Shown here: one piece after another, positions 51,076 through 62,959 of the stretch
How the letters are laid out: every line of letters begins with the position of its first letter
How positions within the stretch are numbered: the first letter of the stretch is position 1
Source: Dipteris shenzhenensis
Taxonomy: Eukaryota; Polypodiophyta; Polypodiopsida; Gleicheniales
Assembly (NCBI GenBank): GCA_047967505.1
Contig: CM106540.1
Length of the DNA stretch: 64,000 bases
Direction: 5' to 3' (one strand)
Translations under genes and position numbers: made by a program
The notes under the pieces: generated by a model
What the model saw: only the letters and a program-made list of their open reading frames with translations
Told to the model about the DNA's origin: nothing
The model's database searches: none

Positions 51076-52945
51076 AAAGTATTTCATCAAATTGTATTTG
51101 ATCTTAAAGTAACATCATTTTACATTTCTAATAGAGAAGGGTGCCATGTGGAGAACAATGGCACCACTCTTCCCTACAAGCTAAGGCCCTCCATTTGGCA
51201 TGCAACAACCTAAATTTCTTGTGCATTTAATGCCTGTGCTTTGAGCACGGGTACAAAACTAGTGGTAAATAAAGGCCAAGGCATTCTGTAAGGCTCTTTA
51301 CAAAGTTTAGAAATGAAGAGATGGATTGAAGGGAATTCATATCCTATTGTTCATTTTGATTCCGTTGCCTGACCAAGTTGCTTGCATTCGACTAAACCCT
51401 TTGGTGGATGTTGATGGACTTGAGATAGCCCAATTTTGTTGAAATCCTCACAGCATTCATACATACACTTACTTGTATTTTTGACTCGTACACAATTTGT
51501 GGATAGCATGCTATGTACAACAAGTATTCTAGAAATGTATACTTATCCATGAGGGCAATGTTATTACTTATGTGGAAGTCAATTCATAAAAAATTCTTTC
51601 AACCAATGGACTTCAGGGCTAACATATCATCTAGAGGTGCTTAAACAACACGATAAAAGGGAAAAAAAAGGAATTCATCGATGTGTTGACATGCTTGATT
51701 TATAGGATGTAGAAGTCCTTGTATATGGATTTGAGTTTAAAATATATGGACACTTGCACGAAAAACAATTGGTATTTTAAGGCAAAAGCTCTAACGACTC
51801 TCTTACTTGAATGAAGGAGTTTCTCTTCTTTATAGTTTGTCATGTTTTTCAAATTAAAGAAGAGAGCACTTTTTTCAATTGATGATACTAGACATTTTTG
51901 GGTTCTGGAGTAAAATGTAGGTAATATTTTATGCATTCTTTTTTCATAAAAGTACTACTTTTTTAAAATGTTTGACATGTAGTCTATTTTTGTCCCTCTA
52001 ATTTTGAAAAAATGCACATTTTTTGGGCTTTTTTCCAAAAATGAAGTTTTGTCATTTGCATGATCTTGTTGTCGTTTTTTATGACTCGGTGTTTATTATG
52101 TCTAAAGTTTCTTCAATAGGCAATATAGTTTTGTATTGCATGATAATTTGTGTAGTGACATCTATTCATTGAAGTCACGTTTGTAGTCCCATATAAAACT
52201 TGCCAATCTAATATGGAGGACATATATGGTTCCTAAATATCCATGGTCAACCTTTTTGAATGAAATTCTAGGTGGAGACTAGAGCTCATGGGTTGCTAGG
52301 TAGTTGTGATCTTGTTGTGATAGCACCATGATATCTGACATGGCATGAGAGCACAAATCGTGCATGTGTATATGCTAGATATACTCAACACATTGTAACA
52401 TGTAATTTCCACCTAGAGAATTTTGTGCATGATAGATTCATTTGGTGGATATAGCTACACAAATCATAGCATGAATCATGGTGCTAGTCCCTCGCAAATA
52501 TTTGGCTAGCACATAAAGCAAAAAGGCTAGTGTGCATGCATCTACTTGGTGATGACAAGGTAAACCAAGATAGTAGATAGGATGGGCCAGTCTACTTAGA
52601 ACCAATGATTGAAAAACTACAAATAGTGATAACAAAAAGCATATACATGAGTTGTACTCGTGGCAGTTGTGCTGCATGCATCCTTGGGATACTAGAGTGA
52701 AAGATGCAACATGATAGGAGGTCGCAATAGGTGGATGTACTCCCCTTTCCAAATGAAGACACTTGGTATTAACACTATTGCATATAAAGTGGGTAACATT
52801 GGACACAAATGAGAAACAAATGGAATATTCCCTTTCTATTGGTTAAAGATTGAAAGTATTTAAATAACTTTTCAAAAAAGTACTGCATGGTATCACCCAT
52901 CGATCACTTCATTTATTTTTCTTTGCAGTCCCATCTTATCATTCT
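51076..52945. other. Non-coding, unrecognised sequence
   Basis: No recognisable gene or element. A 122-codon minus-strand open frame (52,438-52,806) has no recognisable domain or codon pattern and is not called. Confidence 0.5.
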
Positions 52946-52946
52946 C

Positions 52947-53100
52947 AACACAAGACTAGCCTTCTATACTAGTAGTGAGCATGTTCAAGTCGCTTGCAAT
53001 ACAAGACAAGTCTTCCATGCCGGTGAGCATGTTTGAGTCACTTGTAACACAAGACAAGTCTTCTATCCTAGTGAGCATGTTCAAATCACTCATTAGGGGA
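52947..53100 (+). repeat. 48-bp tandem repeat (16-residue unit)
   Basis: GTGAGCATGTTCAAGTC starts units at 52,975, 53,023 and 53,071 (exactly 48-bp spacing), with a partial unit before. Because 48 is a multiple of three, an open frame from 52,975 to 53,313 reads the unit as VSMFKSLAIQDKSSMP three times. There is no start context, domain or neighbour to argue for a real protein. Confidence 0.9.
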
Positions 53101-53284
53101 GAATTGGGGTCTCAAAAGTGCCTCATAAGGGATGGATTAAGAAATGGATTAGGTCTAATAAAAGCCCTATTGTGGGGTCCAAGTGAGTCCAAACCTCCCC
53201 TACCTAGGTGTGTTAAGCCGAGCCCACCTCCTACACCTCTTACAACTAGGATGGGGCCACCTCTTACACCAAGGAGGTGGCACT

Positions 53285-53770
53285 TCTTCCAAAGTCAAAA
53301 TTTTGAATTTTGAATTTGAATTCCCTCTCCCTCCCTCCTCCTCCCTCCTCCTCCCCCCATCCTCCAAAGTCAGATTTTCAAAATTTGAATTTGAATTCCC
53401 TCTGTCTCCCTCCTCCTCTCCCTCTCCCTTCCTCCCTCCTCCCATCCCTCTGCCTTCCTCCCTCCTCCTTCTCTTCCACCCGTCCAATTCCTCCTTGTCC
53501 CTCCCTCCCCCCTCCTCCCTCCTCCTCCTCCTCTCTCTATCCACACACCTCCTCCCTCCTCCCACATGCATCCTCCTCCTCCTCCCCCCTGCTACTTTTT
53601 CCTGCTCCTCCTCCTCCCTCATGCACATCCATGCTCCTTTGACCTCATGCTCATGCATGTTCCTCCTTTTGGTTTTCCTTCCTCCTACTCATTCATGCTC
53701 CTCTTGCCTCATGCTCCTCTTGCATGCTCATGCCTGCTCCTCTTGCTTCTCCTCCCTCCGCCTATTCCTA
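53285..53770. repeat. TCC/CCT-rich polypyrimidine tract with a duplicated 75-bp unit
   Basis: Two copies of AAATTTGAATTTGAATTCCCTCT-type sequence (about 53,297-53,330 and 53,370-53,405), each followed by (CCTCCT)n, then a long TCC-rich region to about 53,770. Long open frames on both strands here are composition artefacts. Confidence 0.85.
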
Positions 53771-54930
53771 TGCCCTCATGGTCATACCTAGTCCTTGCTT
53801 GCTTCTCCACCATCCTAATCATTCCATCCATGACACACCTTCTATCATGGCCTATCACACACTCTCTAAACTCTATGACTACTGATGGCACCATTTGAGG
53901 AGATATCCAAGGTTACCATGTAGACATATGGTTGCAAGATCAACATGTGATGCATGGTCTTTGTTCTCAAGAAAAGAAGCATCTTGAACCACTAGAGGTG
54001 CTCTAATGAGGAGAATATGAGCTAAAAGGTTAATTCCCTAGTGTTTCAATGAAATTTCTTACTTTGGATCATCCACAATGATGCATTGTTTATGCTAAGG
54101 TTCCCTTTGATCTTCTTCAAGAACATCAATGGAGGATGAGATGAGAATAGTGGGCATGGATGCTATGGAATATTCATATCCAAAGATACAAAGTCATGCA
54201 TGAGCAAGTTGTTGGTGAGGTGATGTAGGACTTGAAGGGAATGGTCATGCAAAGGAGATGCTTGGAGCTTGTGATGTTGTTGATGTAAGTCTTGAAGCTC
54301 AACGCCTTTCTTTTTGCAAACCAACTTAAAAGTTGACTCAAGAAGAAGAATTCACATGATGCATTACATTTATTTTAATTTTAATTTCTAAAATGATGTT
54401 TCTTCATGTGTGTAGTAGCATATTCTCTATGTGTATGGACCATTTTTGTAAGGAATCCATCCATTTGGAACAAGAAGGAATGGGGAATCTATCCATTTGG
54501 AACAAGAAGGCATGGAGAACTCACATGATTGACCCAAGGCAGCCTATGTGATCCATTCCAATGTGTTGTACATGAGATTATAAAAACTTATGAGTTGAAT
54601 CTGAGATTCCAAATAGCATAGCGGTATTTCTAAGGACTTACTCGAGGATTCAAAGACCCTATTATTGATGTATTAGAGATGAAGAAGAAGAGAAATAGGT
54701 TATTAAGAATCTTTGTAATACAATTTGAAATACAAACACCTATTTCTAATAATGTTCTATCTAAAGCTAAACTTTTTCATGAATCTATGGCCAAATGGTG
54801 AATCTTTTGTTACGGCTATTTTAACTATTTGTTGTTTTTTATATTGCATCTTTTTTAATATCATCTTGCACACAAAAGTTATATCACATTTTGATGTAAA
54901 TTACAAGTCAATAAAATGTTGTTTGCCAAG
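53771..54930. other. Non-coding, unrecognised sequence
   Basis: No gene or known element. One short duplication: TCTATCCATTTGGAACAAGAAGG-like at 54,455-54,510. Confidence 0.5.
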
Positions 54931-55045
54931 TTTGGCCATTCCAATTACCATTTTTTACATATGTAGAAGGGATTTGGCCACGTCACCAAATTGATTAGAT
55001 GGAGTGTTAAAAAAATTTGAGCTTTCCCTACATCATCTTGTGAAA

Positions 55046-55440
55046 GATTGATGCATTTCATGTTTTCTATGAAGAAATATGGATTTGAAAGGGATAGATG
55101 AAAGAATTTGACAATTTTGGCCATTCCAATGACCATTTCTGGCAAATCTAGAAGGAATTTGATCGCGGTGCAAAAGGCAAAGTTGATCGGGACATCATGG
55201 GGTGTGCAAAAATGCCAAAATCCACCATGGCACAAATTTGGCCATTTGGACACCCTCTAAATGGACAAATTGGTGCTGTGGCAGGTATTGGCATTTTTGG
55301 ACACCCCATGACATCTCGACCAACTTTGTCTTCTACGTCGAATTTCTTCTACAATTGCCAAAAATGGACATTAGAATGGCCATAATTCTACCTATTTAAA
55401 ATCCATGTTTCTTCATAGAAAGTCATGGGTTGCATCAACT
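55046..55440. repeat. Foldback hairpin 1 (~190-bp arms)
   Basis: Left arm 55,046-55,232 and right arm 55,275-55,440 are inverted copies: TTGATGCATTTCATG/..CATGGGTTGCATCAA outer ends, GACATCATGGGGTGT/ACACCCCATGACATC inner parts. The 42-bp middle is itself nearly self-complementary (AAATTTGGCCATTT...AAATGGACAAATT). The whole unit can fold into one long hairpin. No transposase or target duplication was seen. Confidence 0.9.
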
Positions 55441-55857
55441 TCAACATAGATAAACATAGAAAAGAAAATATTTACAAAATAACTTAGCAAATGACGGTTG
55501 GTCAATATGGCAACTTGTGTGCCTTATAGAGTAGCTTTGCTAAGACCCTTAGACGATAGATATTTAATCCAAAAGACTTTGATCTTCCACTACTTCACCT
55601 TGTCAATTTTCATTTTCTTTGTTTATATTGCCTTTGGAGCCACCTTTTCGATTGGTTATGTCAATGTAATTTTTGATCTAATATCACTAAATCACCTTGA
55701 AATAATTTGATGTATTTCATGTTTTACATGAGAAAACATATATTTTGAAGAGGAATTGAACAAATTTGGTTTTCCACTATATCACCTTGTAAAATGTCAT
55801 TTTCTATGAGAAATATAGATTTTGAAGGGATAGACAAAGGAATTTGACAACTTCAGC
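55441..55857. repeat. Spacer with further left-arm copies
   Basis: Between the hairpins, left-arm sequence recurs (TTGATGTATTTCATGTTTTA at 55,709 and TTTCTATGAGAAATATAG at 55,801). Part of an arm (TTTGGCCATTCCAATTACCA) also occurs before hairpin 1 at 54,934. This points to a tandemly amplified foldback family. Confidence 0.7.
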
Positions 55858-56069
55858 CATTTCAATGTCCATTTTTGGCAAATCTAAAAGGAATTTGCCT
55901 ACGGCATAGAAGGCAAAGTTGGTTGGGACATCATGGGGTGTCCAAAAATGCCAAATTCGTGCTATGGTAGGTTTTGGCATTTTTGGACACCCCATGACAT
56001 CCCGATGAACTTTGGCTTCTGTGCACAGTTAAATTCCTTCTAGATCTACCAAAAATGGTCATCCAAATG
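55858..56069. repeat. Foldback hairpin 2 (~98-bp arms)
   Basis: GGGACATCATGGGGTGTCCA (55,925) pairs with TGGACACCCCATGACATCCC (about 55,984-56,003). Arms extend from AATGTCCATTTTTGG at ~55,864 to CCAAAAATGGTCAT at ~56,062, with a 17-base loop. It is the same family as hairpin 1. Confidence 0.9.
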
Positions 56070-57540
56070 ACTAACCTTGGTGGGGAGTATTTTTTTTAAC
56101 TTGGAATATTGGAATCTTCATTATATTTTCCTAAATTGAATTTATAAATATATATATAATTTTAATAGAACTAAATAGCTATAACTTTCGTACTATAACT
56201 TTAGATCAAAATTGAGAGCATGAGTAGCTCTATGATATTTGACCAAAAAAATATGGTTTATGACCCTAATTTTCCCCGAATGTTAAAATTCACTGTAGAA
56301 GACCTTTAAAAATCACAAGTTGAGGGGGTCATAAATTTGTAATTACTTTGAATACAAATGAAGGAAAAGGGACAAGTTTGCATATAAAAGGTTCACTTCT
56401 CTATAAAACAAACTTGGAGGTGGTGTACTCAATACTCTACAATTCAAAGCAACATTACCTTATATCACATTAACAACACTTTCAAAATTTAACCATAGAT
56501 CACAACCAAAATTATTGCTTATGACATGGTATCTTGCAAGGATGACAATGTGATTGAAAATACATATTTGTATTATAATCTCTCCATTCAAATACAAAGA
56601 CTCTTCATAGCTTGTACCTCAACTTTGCTACCTCTAATACATTAAAAAAAGAGGCTTTTGAAATCCTCAAGTAAGTTCCTAATACAAATACCATTAAGGC
56701 TAAAATCCCCAAGTAAGTTCCTAATACAAATACCATTAAGGCTCTCTCTCAGGGTAGCCAAGCACAAAGTTTATTACACCATTGCCAATTGGATACAAAG
56801 GCAATAGGGGAAGCCATGTGATGGATCACAATGATCAAGTTGTCAATGCTTTGATGCACTTCAGTAGTTAAGTAGGCCATTCTGAAAATTGGATGTGGAA
56901 GACTACAACATATCCTCCTTTTTGACTAATATAGTGCACCAATGAGTGATTTTAAGCAAATGCTTGAAAGTTGGCTTACCGAGGAGATAGCTCCTTAATC
57001 TTAAATGCCTCCTGCAACAATTCAACAGCATTAAATTAGCAGACCTAACAAAGCACATTACATTGAAAGAACATAGAATATAAATCAATACATAGGTTGC
57101 TTACCATCATAGCATTGTCTCCTTTAATCGTAATTGATCTCTAAAAAATTTCCTCTCTTCCAATCATTGACCTTTTATGATGCAAGCAAGGCACAATGAT
57201 AGTTTCTAGAAGAAAAGTGAAGTGAAAGTGCCTCTTACCCCTTTATATACCCAAAACAAATAGGTACAAACTGTAAAACTTTAGACATATCAATTGAAAA
57301 CTTTGGACATGAAAGCACACAATAAAAGCATCAAAATAAAATGTGTCAATGTTTTTTATGTCCTCCAAGTCATGAAGAAAAGCTATGCAAATGCCAAATT
57401 GCCCAACCTACAATTTATGGATAGCTTGCACTAGTCAAACACATTGTTTAATGTTGCATGAGGGATAAAATGGACATTAATCATGTAATTCTCTAGATGC
57501 TTGCCTACCTTTTCACCCTTTCCCCTTCCTCTTCATCTTC
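56070..57540. other. Non-coding sequence with a 43-bp duplication
   Basis: AAGTAAGTTCCTAATACAAATACCATTAAGGCT is duplicated in tandem at about 56,668 and 56,711. Otherwise AT-rich with no recognised gene. Confidence 0.6.
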
Positions 57541-57559
57541 TCTTCTCCTCTCCTCTCCT

Positions 57560-57648
57560 TTCTTTTTACTAAGGAGTGGGAATTGAACCCAAGACCTCCC
57601 CATTCACAAATGGAAGACTTACCAATGGGCCAACAAATAGGAAGTGAT
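57560..57648 (-). ncRNA. tRNA-derived SINE-like head (Pol III promoter)
   Basis: On the minus strand, GTTGGCCCATTGGTAAG (about 57,625-57,645) fits an A box and GGGTTCAATTCCCAC (about 57,575-57,590) fits a B box (GGTTCRANTCC), about 35-40 bp apart, the tRNA spacing. The intervening CTTCCATTTGTGAATGGGGA can form an anticodon-like stem. It is followed by TAGTAAAAAGAAAGG and purine repeats. The D and acceptor stems do not pair well enough for a real tRNA gene. A SINE or tRNA-like pseudogene is the best reading; body and 3' end are not defined. Confidence 0.5.
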
Positions 57649-58470
57649 GAAAGTGTAAAGATATTGCTTATATGGTGAAATCTCATGAATTGTAACTCTT
57701 TAACCGTAGGGAGTTTCCTCTTGTTGTAAAAAGCAAAATTACTTCATTTCATGTGCTCAATTCATATCTGATACTAGATCGTAGATTCTGAACTTTTTCA
57801 AGTTCACTCCTTGGACGCACGCCACACAAGGAGGGTGGATATTTATGTCACTTCTCGACGAGCTCAAGGATTTGGTGCTTGGTCCTTTGCTCATTACGGC
57901 TACCAATTGGCGAGATCTCTTTCTTGATCTTCATGTCAATCTTCAATAATTGATTGTACAATGCATTGTTCAAGGAGACAACGGGTGGGATGATACACCG
58001 TGGATGATTCAAGGTGAAGAATTAGTGATACACTGGGAGGACTTTGATTTCAATTCTACGTGCAGTGATCGAGCTACTTGCTGCATCAGAGGTAATTAAA
58101 AGGGTGACATTCTTCAAAGGGTGGGATGCTCCCCAAGCTTGGGGGGAGGTTTGGTGCATCTGCTTATTAATTCCTGTAGATAAACTCATCTTGAATGATT
58201 TCTTCTTGATCTCATTACAAAGGTCTCTAGGGTTCGGCTATGGTCGGTAATGTTTCAACCAAGGAATCCCTTTGTACCTAATCAACCTTTTGTGCCTCAT
58301 TTTGAGCTTCAAGTTGTAATCCTTTTTGGTCTAAAGATAAACTATCAACAAAGGATTGCAAGTTTATTTGGTGCTGAATGTCTTGCTCAAGTATTGAATT
58401 CTCCCCACGCTCTCCTTCTACCTATCTTGGACTACCGAGAAACTTGGGATGTCCGGATTTTAGTCTTGGT
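57649..58470. other. Non-coding or highly degenerate sequence
   Basis: Two short open frames (58,044-58,250; 58,250-58,474) precede the RNase H remnant and could be pol linker (FQPRNPFVPNQPFVPHFELQ), but no motif confirms it. Confidence 0.35.
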
Positions 58471-58473
58471 GTG

Positions 58474-58925
58474 ATGACATCTTGGCTCCTCCAATTTGAC
58501 AGTGCGTACAAACCTTCGACCAAGGCTGCTGGTGTGGGTGTGAAGCTCACTTCATCAGGGGGTGAGGTGTATTGTTATAGCAAGTCTACACCAGCAAGTA
58601 CTTGCAACCAAGCTGAGTACTCGACACTCACTTTTGGGCTACAAAAGGTACAAGAACATCGCATCAAGCAACTTGAGATGTAAGGAGATTCTCAACTCGT
58701 GTGTTAACAAGTTAATGGAAGGTGGAAGGTGTGGAGAGAAGGCGTGGTTCCATGACATCAACAAGCATTGGAACTTTGCTAACAATTTGAAGAGGTAAAA
58801 ATTCAGCATATCCCTTGAGCTCAAAATATAGTTGCTGATTTCTTGGCACATGAAGCTTGTACTTCAATCACACATGAAGTGAGTGGAAGCACCGCCCCAA
58901 CAAAGCTGCAAGCCACAAAGGAGGG
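58474..58925 (+). pseudogene. Archaeal-type RNase H (RVT_3-like) remnant of a gypsy element
   Basis: MTSWLLQFDSAYKPSTKAAG then VGVKLTSSGGEVYCYSKSTP, CNQAEYSTLTFGLQKVQEHR and IKQLEM, continuing after a stop or shift as GDSQLVC..VNGRWKVWREG, and later IQHIP..NVVADFLAHEA. The three acidic positions (FDSAY, QAEY, GDSQL) match the RNase H-like domain carried by some gypsy lineages. Frameshifts near 58,680 and 58,800. The gypsy assignment is inferred from the family, not from adjacent RT or integrase, which are not visible. Confidence 0.75.
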
Positions 58926-59429
58926 TGATCATTTGTAAGGAATGCAAAGGTTGTGGTCATCATGAAATGAAGTGTTGGGCATATTTAATACGAGTTTGCC
59001 GTGATCATCAGAAAGGTCCTCAAGGACATTGCTCAAAAGAAGGATACTAGACCGCACACCCCTTGAAGAAATAGCATGGCGATTACAAGAACTAGAAGAA
59101 GCTGAAGGTGATGTGCAAGCCCTCCAACTGTTGACATTTTTCATGGCATTCTTGTTTGCCTTGATGAACAACCTCATGCAGCGCCGTGTCTCTAACCCTT
59201 GCTTGTAAAGATGGATGTGATATCATGAGGGTTGGTCCTTTTAAGATTGTCTATGAGCTATTCTATGCTAAAGATTCTTCTCGTGTAGTATTTCACAATA
59301 CACCAGTCACACCCTACCCTACCTATCTATGGTTTGTGGATGTATCTTCACCTGATTTTCAGTTCAAGCTACATCTTTCCATTGTTTGCCAATAGATAAG
59401 CCTCATTTCGACTCTCTCTTTTCCATTTT

Positions 59430-60297
59430 TCAAGCATGGCTAACATTCCTGTGTTCTGTGGATGGGTTGAAGAAAATCCAAATGAGTATCTTTTGGCCTT
59501 CAAGCACCGTTGTGTTTCTCTCAACTTTCTTATTGAAGATAGATGGGTGTTGGTTCTTCCCACATTTCTAGAGGGTTTAGCTCAAGTGTGGTATGAGAAG
59601 TAGGCTGACGATGTTCGCCAAAGCTGGCCAAGGTTAACAGCAGTGATGATTGAGTATTTTGGCAAAGAAGAGGAGCCGAAGAATGTGTACATATAGGTGG
59701 CAAACTTGAAGTAGTTAGAAGGTGAGACAGTGTCTCAATATGTGGATCGAGTGGCCGTGCTCTTGGACCATTTAATTGCCACATAGGAGGACAATGCCGA
59801 ATTTTGAGTTGGAATGACTCGGCACATGAGATTGCTCAAAAGTTTGATAGAGTTCAGTTTGGCCCCACTTCAAAGAAGACGATTGTCCATCCACAACCCC
59901 CTTAATTCTTGCAACAACAACTTGGGGGGTACAACTCAGGGGCATACCCCCACCCCTCATTAGGGATGTATCCACCACCTCCACCTTAAATGTATGGTCC
60001 TCCCTTAGATGCTTACCCTCAACAAGGGGTATATCCTCAACCTCTGCCTAAAAGATTTCCCCAACCTTGCTCCATGAGCCCCCCTCCTTCCTACTCCCCT
60101 AGCCCCTCGTGCTAAAGAACCCAGAGTCAATGATCTAGCCAAGGCACTGAATGATCTTTGGCTTGAGATGGTGAGCATCAAAAATCAAGCTAATCGCCGT
60201 CCAAGAGAACGTGCCAATGTGGTGTGCTACGGGTGCCACCAGAAGGGTCATTATCGCACGGAATGTCCCAATATTCCAAAGCGTCCTATGGGGTGAT
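59430..60297 (+). pseudogene. Ty3/gypsy gag remnant with CCHC knuckle
   Basis: Plus strand: ANIPVFCGWVEENPNEYLLA then FKHRCVSLNFLIEDRWVLVL, PTFLEGLAQVWYEK (capsid A-xx-WY), LTAVMIEYFGKEEEPKNVY and a proline-rich linker, then NDLAKALNDLWLEMVSIKNQ and the intact knuckle CYGCHQKGHYRTECPNIPKR (about 60,218-60,280). Stops interrupt at least eight positions (for example 59,602, 59,695 and 59,803), mostly where Gln or Trp codons would be expected. It is related to fragment F at 50-51 kb. Confidence 0.82.
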
Positions 60298-61865
60298 GGG
60301 GTTATTCTTTGTTAATGAGGTCCATTGTTTCCATCCTAATTGTGGTTAGTGTGGGTAGGAAGAGTTTAGGGTGTATTAATGTTTTTTAGGGTTTGGGGTT
60401 TTCTTGTGTAATAGAGGTCCTAAAATGCATTTGGCATTTTCTCTCTCTTTGGTTTGTGATGGCAATGATTATTTCTCAGCCCACCACGATCGGTGTTTTT
60501 TTCATAACAATCTAGTTGCATCGTTGTGCAAATCTGACCACATGGGTAATTTGGTTCTTTGGTTCTCTCATGATCTCTGTAGCACTCAAATTGGCAAGCA
60601 AATCCATAGGAGTGAAGGGATGCAAATTTGTATTTTTGCTTCTTTGATCTTTGTTTAATGCCATGGGTGTGTTGGTTCTTGCACCTTCCGACATGTTGCG
60701 ATGCTTCGTGAATAATATTTTTGAGATATTGTGCTATTTTTGTGGATTTTTGTGATTAACGGGTGCTTCAGTGTTGTAGGTTTCTCAGATGTAGGACTAC
60801 AGTTTAATGGTTCGTTAAGAACAATTCCTAATGTGAGATATAGACAAAAAGGATGTCATACCTTGGAGGGTATTTGACGATTTCTTCACTGCTGTGAACT
60901 TGTAGATGTGGGCCTGCACAATGCACTATGCGGCTTAATGGTTCACAAGAATGAGGTCTCTTGAACTGAGAAATAGACAAGGAGAGTAGCACATCATGGG
61001 GTCTATGCTATATGATTTCATGGATTTGGTTCTATATAGTACATTTACATAGGATTGTGTTACCCCTTCCAATTGACGAGCAATTTTTTGATGATTATGG
61101 GGATGAATAATAAGAAAATGGGTATCAGTTGTCTTGGTCAACTCATAGCTATGTCGATTTGACTTAGGTAGTGTGTGCATCTTGTTTAGGCATGCAAGCC
61201 TTGTTTCATTTACATTAGCATCACTATATAAGCTCTTGTGGTTGCAAAATGTTCACAAAGTCCTGCACTTACGCTTATGCTTTGTGGCGTATTTCATGCT
61301 TTGGTTTCTGATATTGACACAGCCAACTATGAAGGTCTATAGGCTCTCTGACTTTTGCATGAGATGCGCTCTATTTGTGCTCTACTTTCATCATTGAAAT
61401 GAAGCATTTTCCTATGTCCATGATCTATTTTAAATTTCAATGCTAATTTAGGTCTTTTATGATCTATCTTCATTGCGCTTTGCTTTCATTTGTGAAACAA
61501 AGTGGCCACACTATCTCTATGCTCTATTGATTATTGTGTCTTATTCTGAGAATTTCTTTGACCATATGTTTTAGCAAAGTTTTGCTAGATGTACAACTAT
61601 TTTCGTATAATTTGTATGATACAGTTGTGTGTGGCTGGGTTTGGCATTTTCAAATGACATTATTGTGCCTTATTGTTGTGAGTATTTTTAGGCAAACAGC
61701 ATAATGCCATCAATTGAAAATTCAAGCTCTCATTGAGCCATGTGTCATTCCATTTTTAGGAACTTGATGGATAAAAATAAGCCTCTTGCTATGATTGGTT
61801 TTTTAGCATGCCCTCGACGATGTCTATCAAGTTCTTCTATTTTATGCCCATGGTCAGTTGGTGCA
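60298..61865. other. Non-coding, unrecognised sequence
   Basis: No gene is recognised. Two diverged ~110-bp repeats share GGTTC-AAGAA-AATG-GAGA and AGACAAGGA-like blocks (60,800-60,860 and 60,938-60,985). Confidence 0.45.
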
Positions 61866-62050
61866 CTTTCCTATGATATTTGGCTATGGTGCTCTTTCCA
61901 CTCGTAGCCATTCACAACTCCATCATAGCTTTATATGTGCATAGTCAGCTTGTGTGACAACATCTTGTGTGCCTTTTTAATTTGATTTCCTATGATATTT
62001 GGCTATGTGCTCTTTCTACTCGCATCCATTCACAACTCCATCATAGCTGC
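61866..62050. repeat. ~117-bp direct duplication
   Basis: TTTCCTATGATATTTGGCTATG...CATTCACAACTCCATCATAGCT occurs at about 61,870-61,933 and again at 61,986-62,049 with few differences. Confidence 0.88.
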
Positions 62051-62959
62051 CCATTTTGCTTATAGTTTGCATCCTCCCACCTTGCACAATCTCGCTATAA
62101 TCTCTCTGTATGCTCATCTTGATTTTTGCACCTTACCCTCACCCTCCCATGACATCCCATCTACATTGCCACCCTCCATGCCTCATCTCCTAATCTCTAA
62201 AGTGGACATGATTGCAGCTCGTTGTGGTGCTCTCTCTGAGGTGATGCAAATTGATATGATGTGCATTGAGATCTAGTTGATAACAACTTGGAGGTGCTTT
62301 TATACTCGTAGTTTGCATCCTTGTGTGTTTGTCCATGTGTTTTTGTATCCCTGTGTGTGTATAAATATGTGACTAGATAGGAAAAGGGACGAGCAGCCCA
62401 AGTTTTGTGTGATGAGGAGTTTTTAGGTGCAATGGAGCTTTAATTATTGGTAAGAGACTAGCATGGAAGTTTCCAGCTACTATAGCTTATCAAAGGTAAA
62501 GGAATGGATGCTAAGGAGCTTGTAGGGACTGTTGCATCTAATGGCACAACTTTATATCCAATGATCAAGAAGGAGATGGGTAGATGGAGAGCAGTCATGT
62601 TAATTCTCAGTGAGACTTTAATCACATGATTAGTATGCACAACCTATGGAATGTATACAGTTGATTATTGAAAAGGAAGAAAACCATGTGTGCAAAGAGC
62701 TCTCGTCGCATTGGAAAATGACATATGACATTATCTTAATTTTTAAAGCATTGTGCTTTATTCAATCGCAATATTTACTATTTGTTTGTTTTGGAATCAT
62801 CATTAACTCCAATTTTTGTTCATTGTAGTGGCCAGGTATGGAGGTATGTGAAAGATTGGCAACATGCAGGATAGGCTTAAACCTAGTAACTTGCATAATG
62901 ACATGCACTTGCCCATCCCACAATCTACAAATAAAATCACCAATTTCTTGGGAACTTCA
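62051..62959. other. Non-coding, unrecognised sequence
   Basis: No gene or element recognised up to the family-B LTR at 62,960. Confidence 0.45.

Noticed and set aside
52438-52806. 122-codon minus-strand frame
   Set aside because: No domain, start context or neighbour; AT-rich intergenic ORF by chance.
52975-53100. CRISPR-like regular repeats
   Set aside because: Direct tandem units with no unique spacers, in a plant nuclear context.
53183-53791. 202-codon plus-strand and 152-codon minus-strand frames
   Set aside because: They are translations of the TCC-rich tract (Pro/Ser/Leu or Glu/Gly/Arg runs) with no domain.
57560-57648. Functional tRNA gene
   Set aside because: A and B boxes are present, but the acceptor and D stems do not pair; called SINE-like instead.
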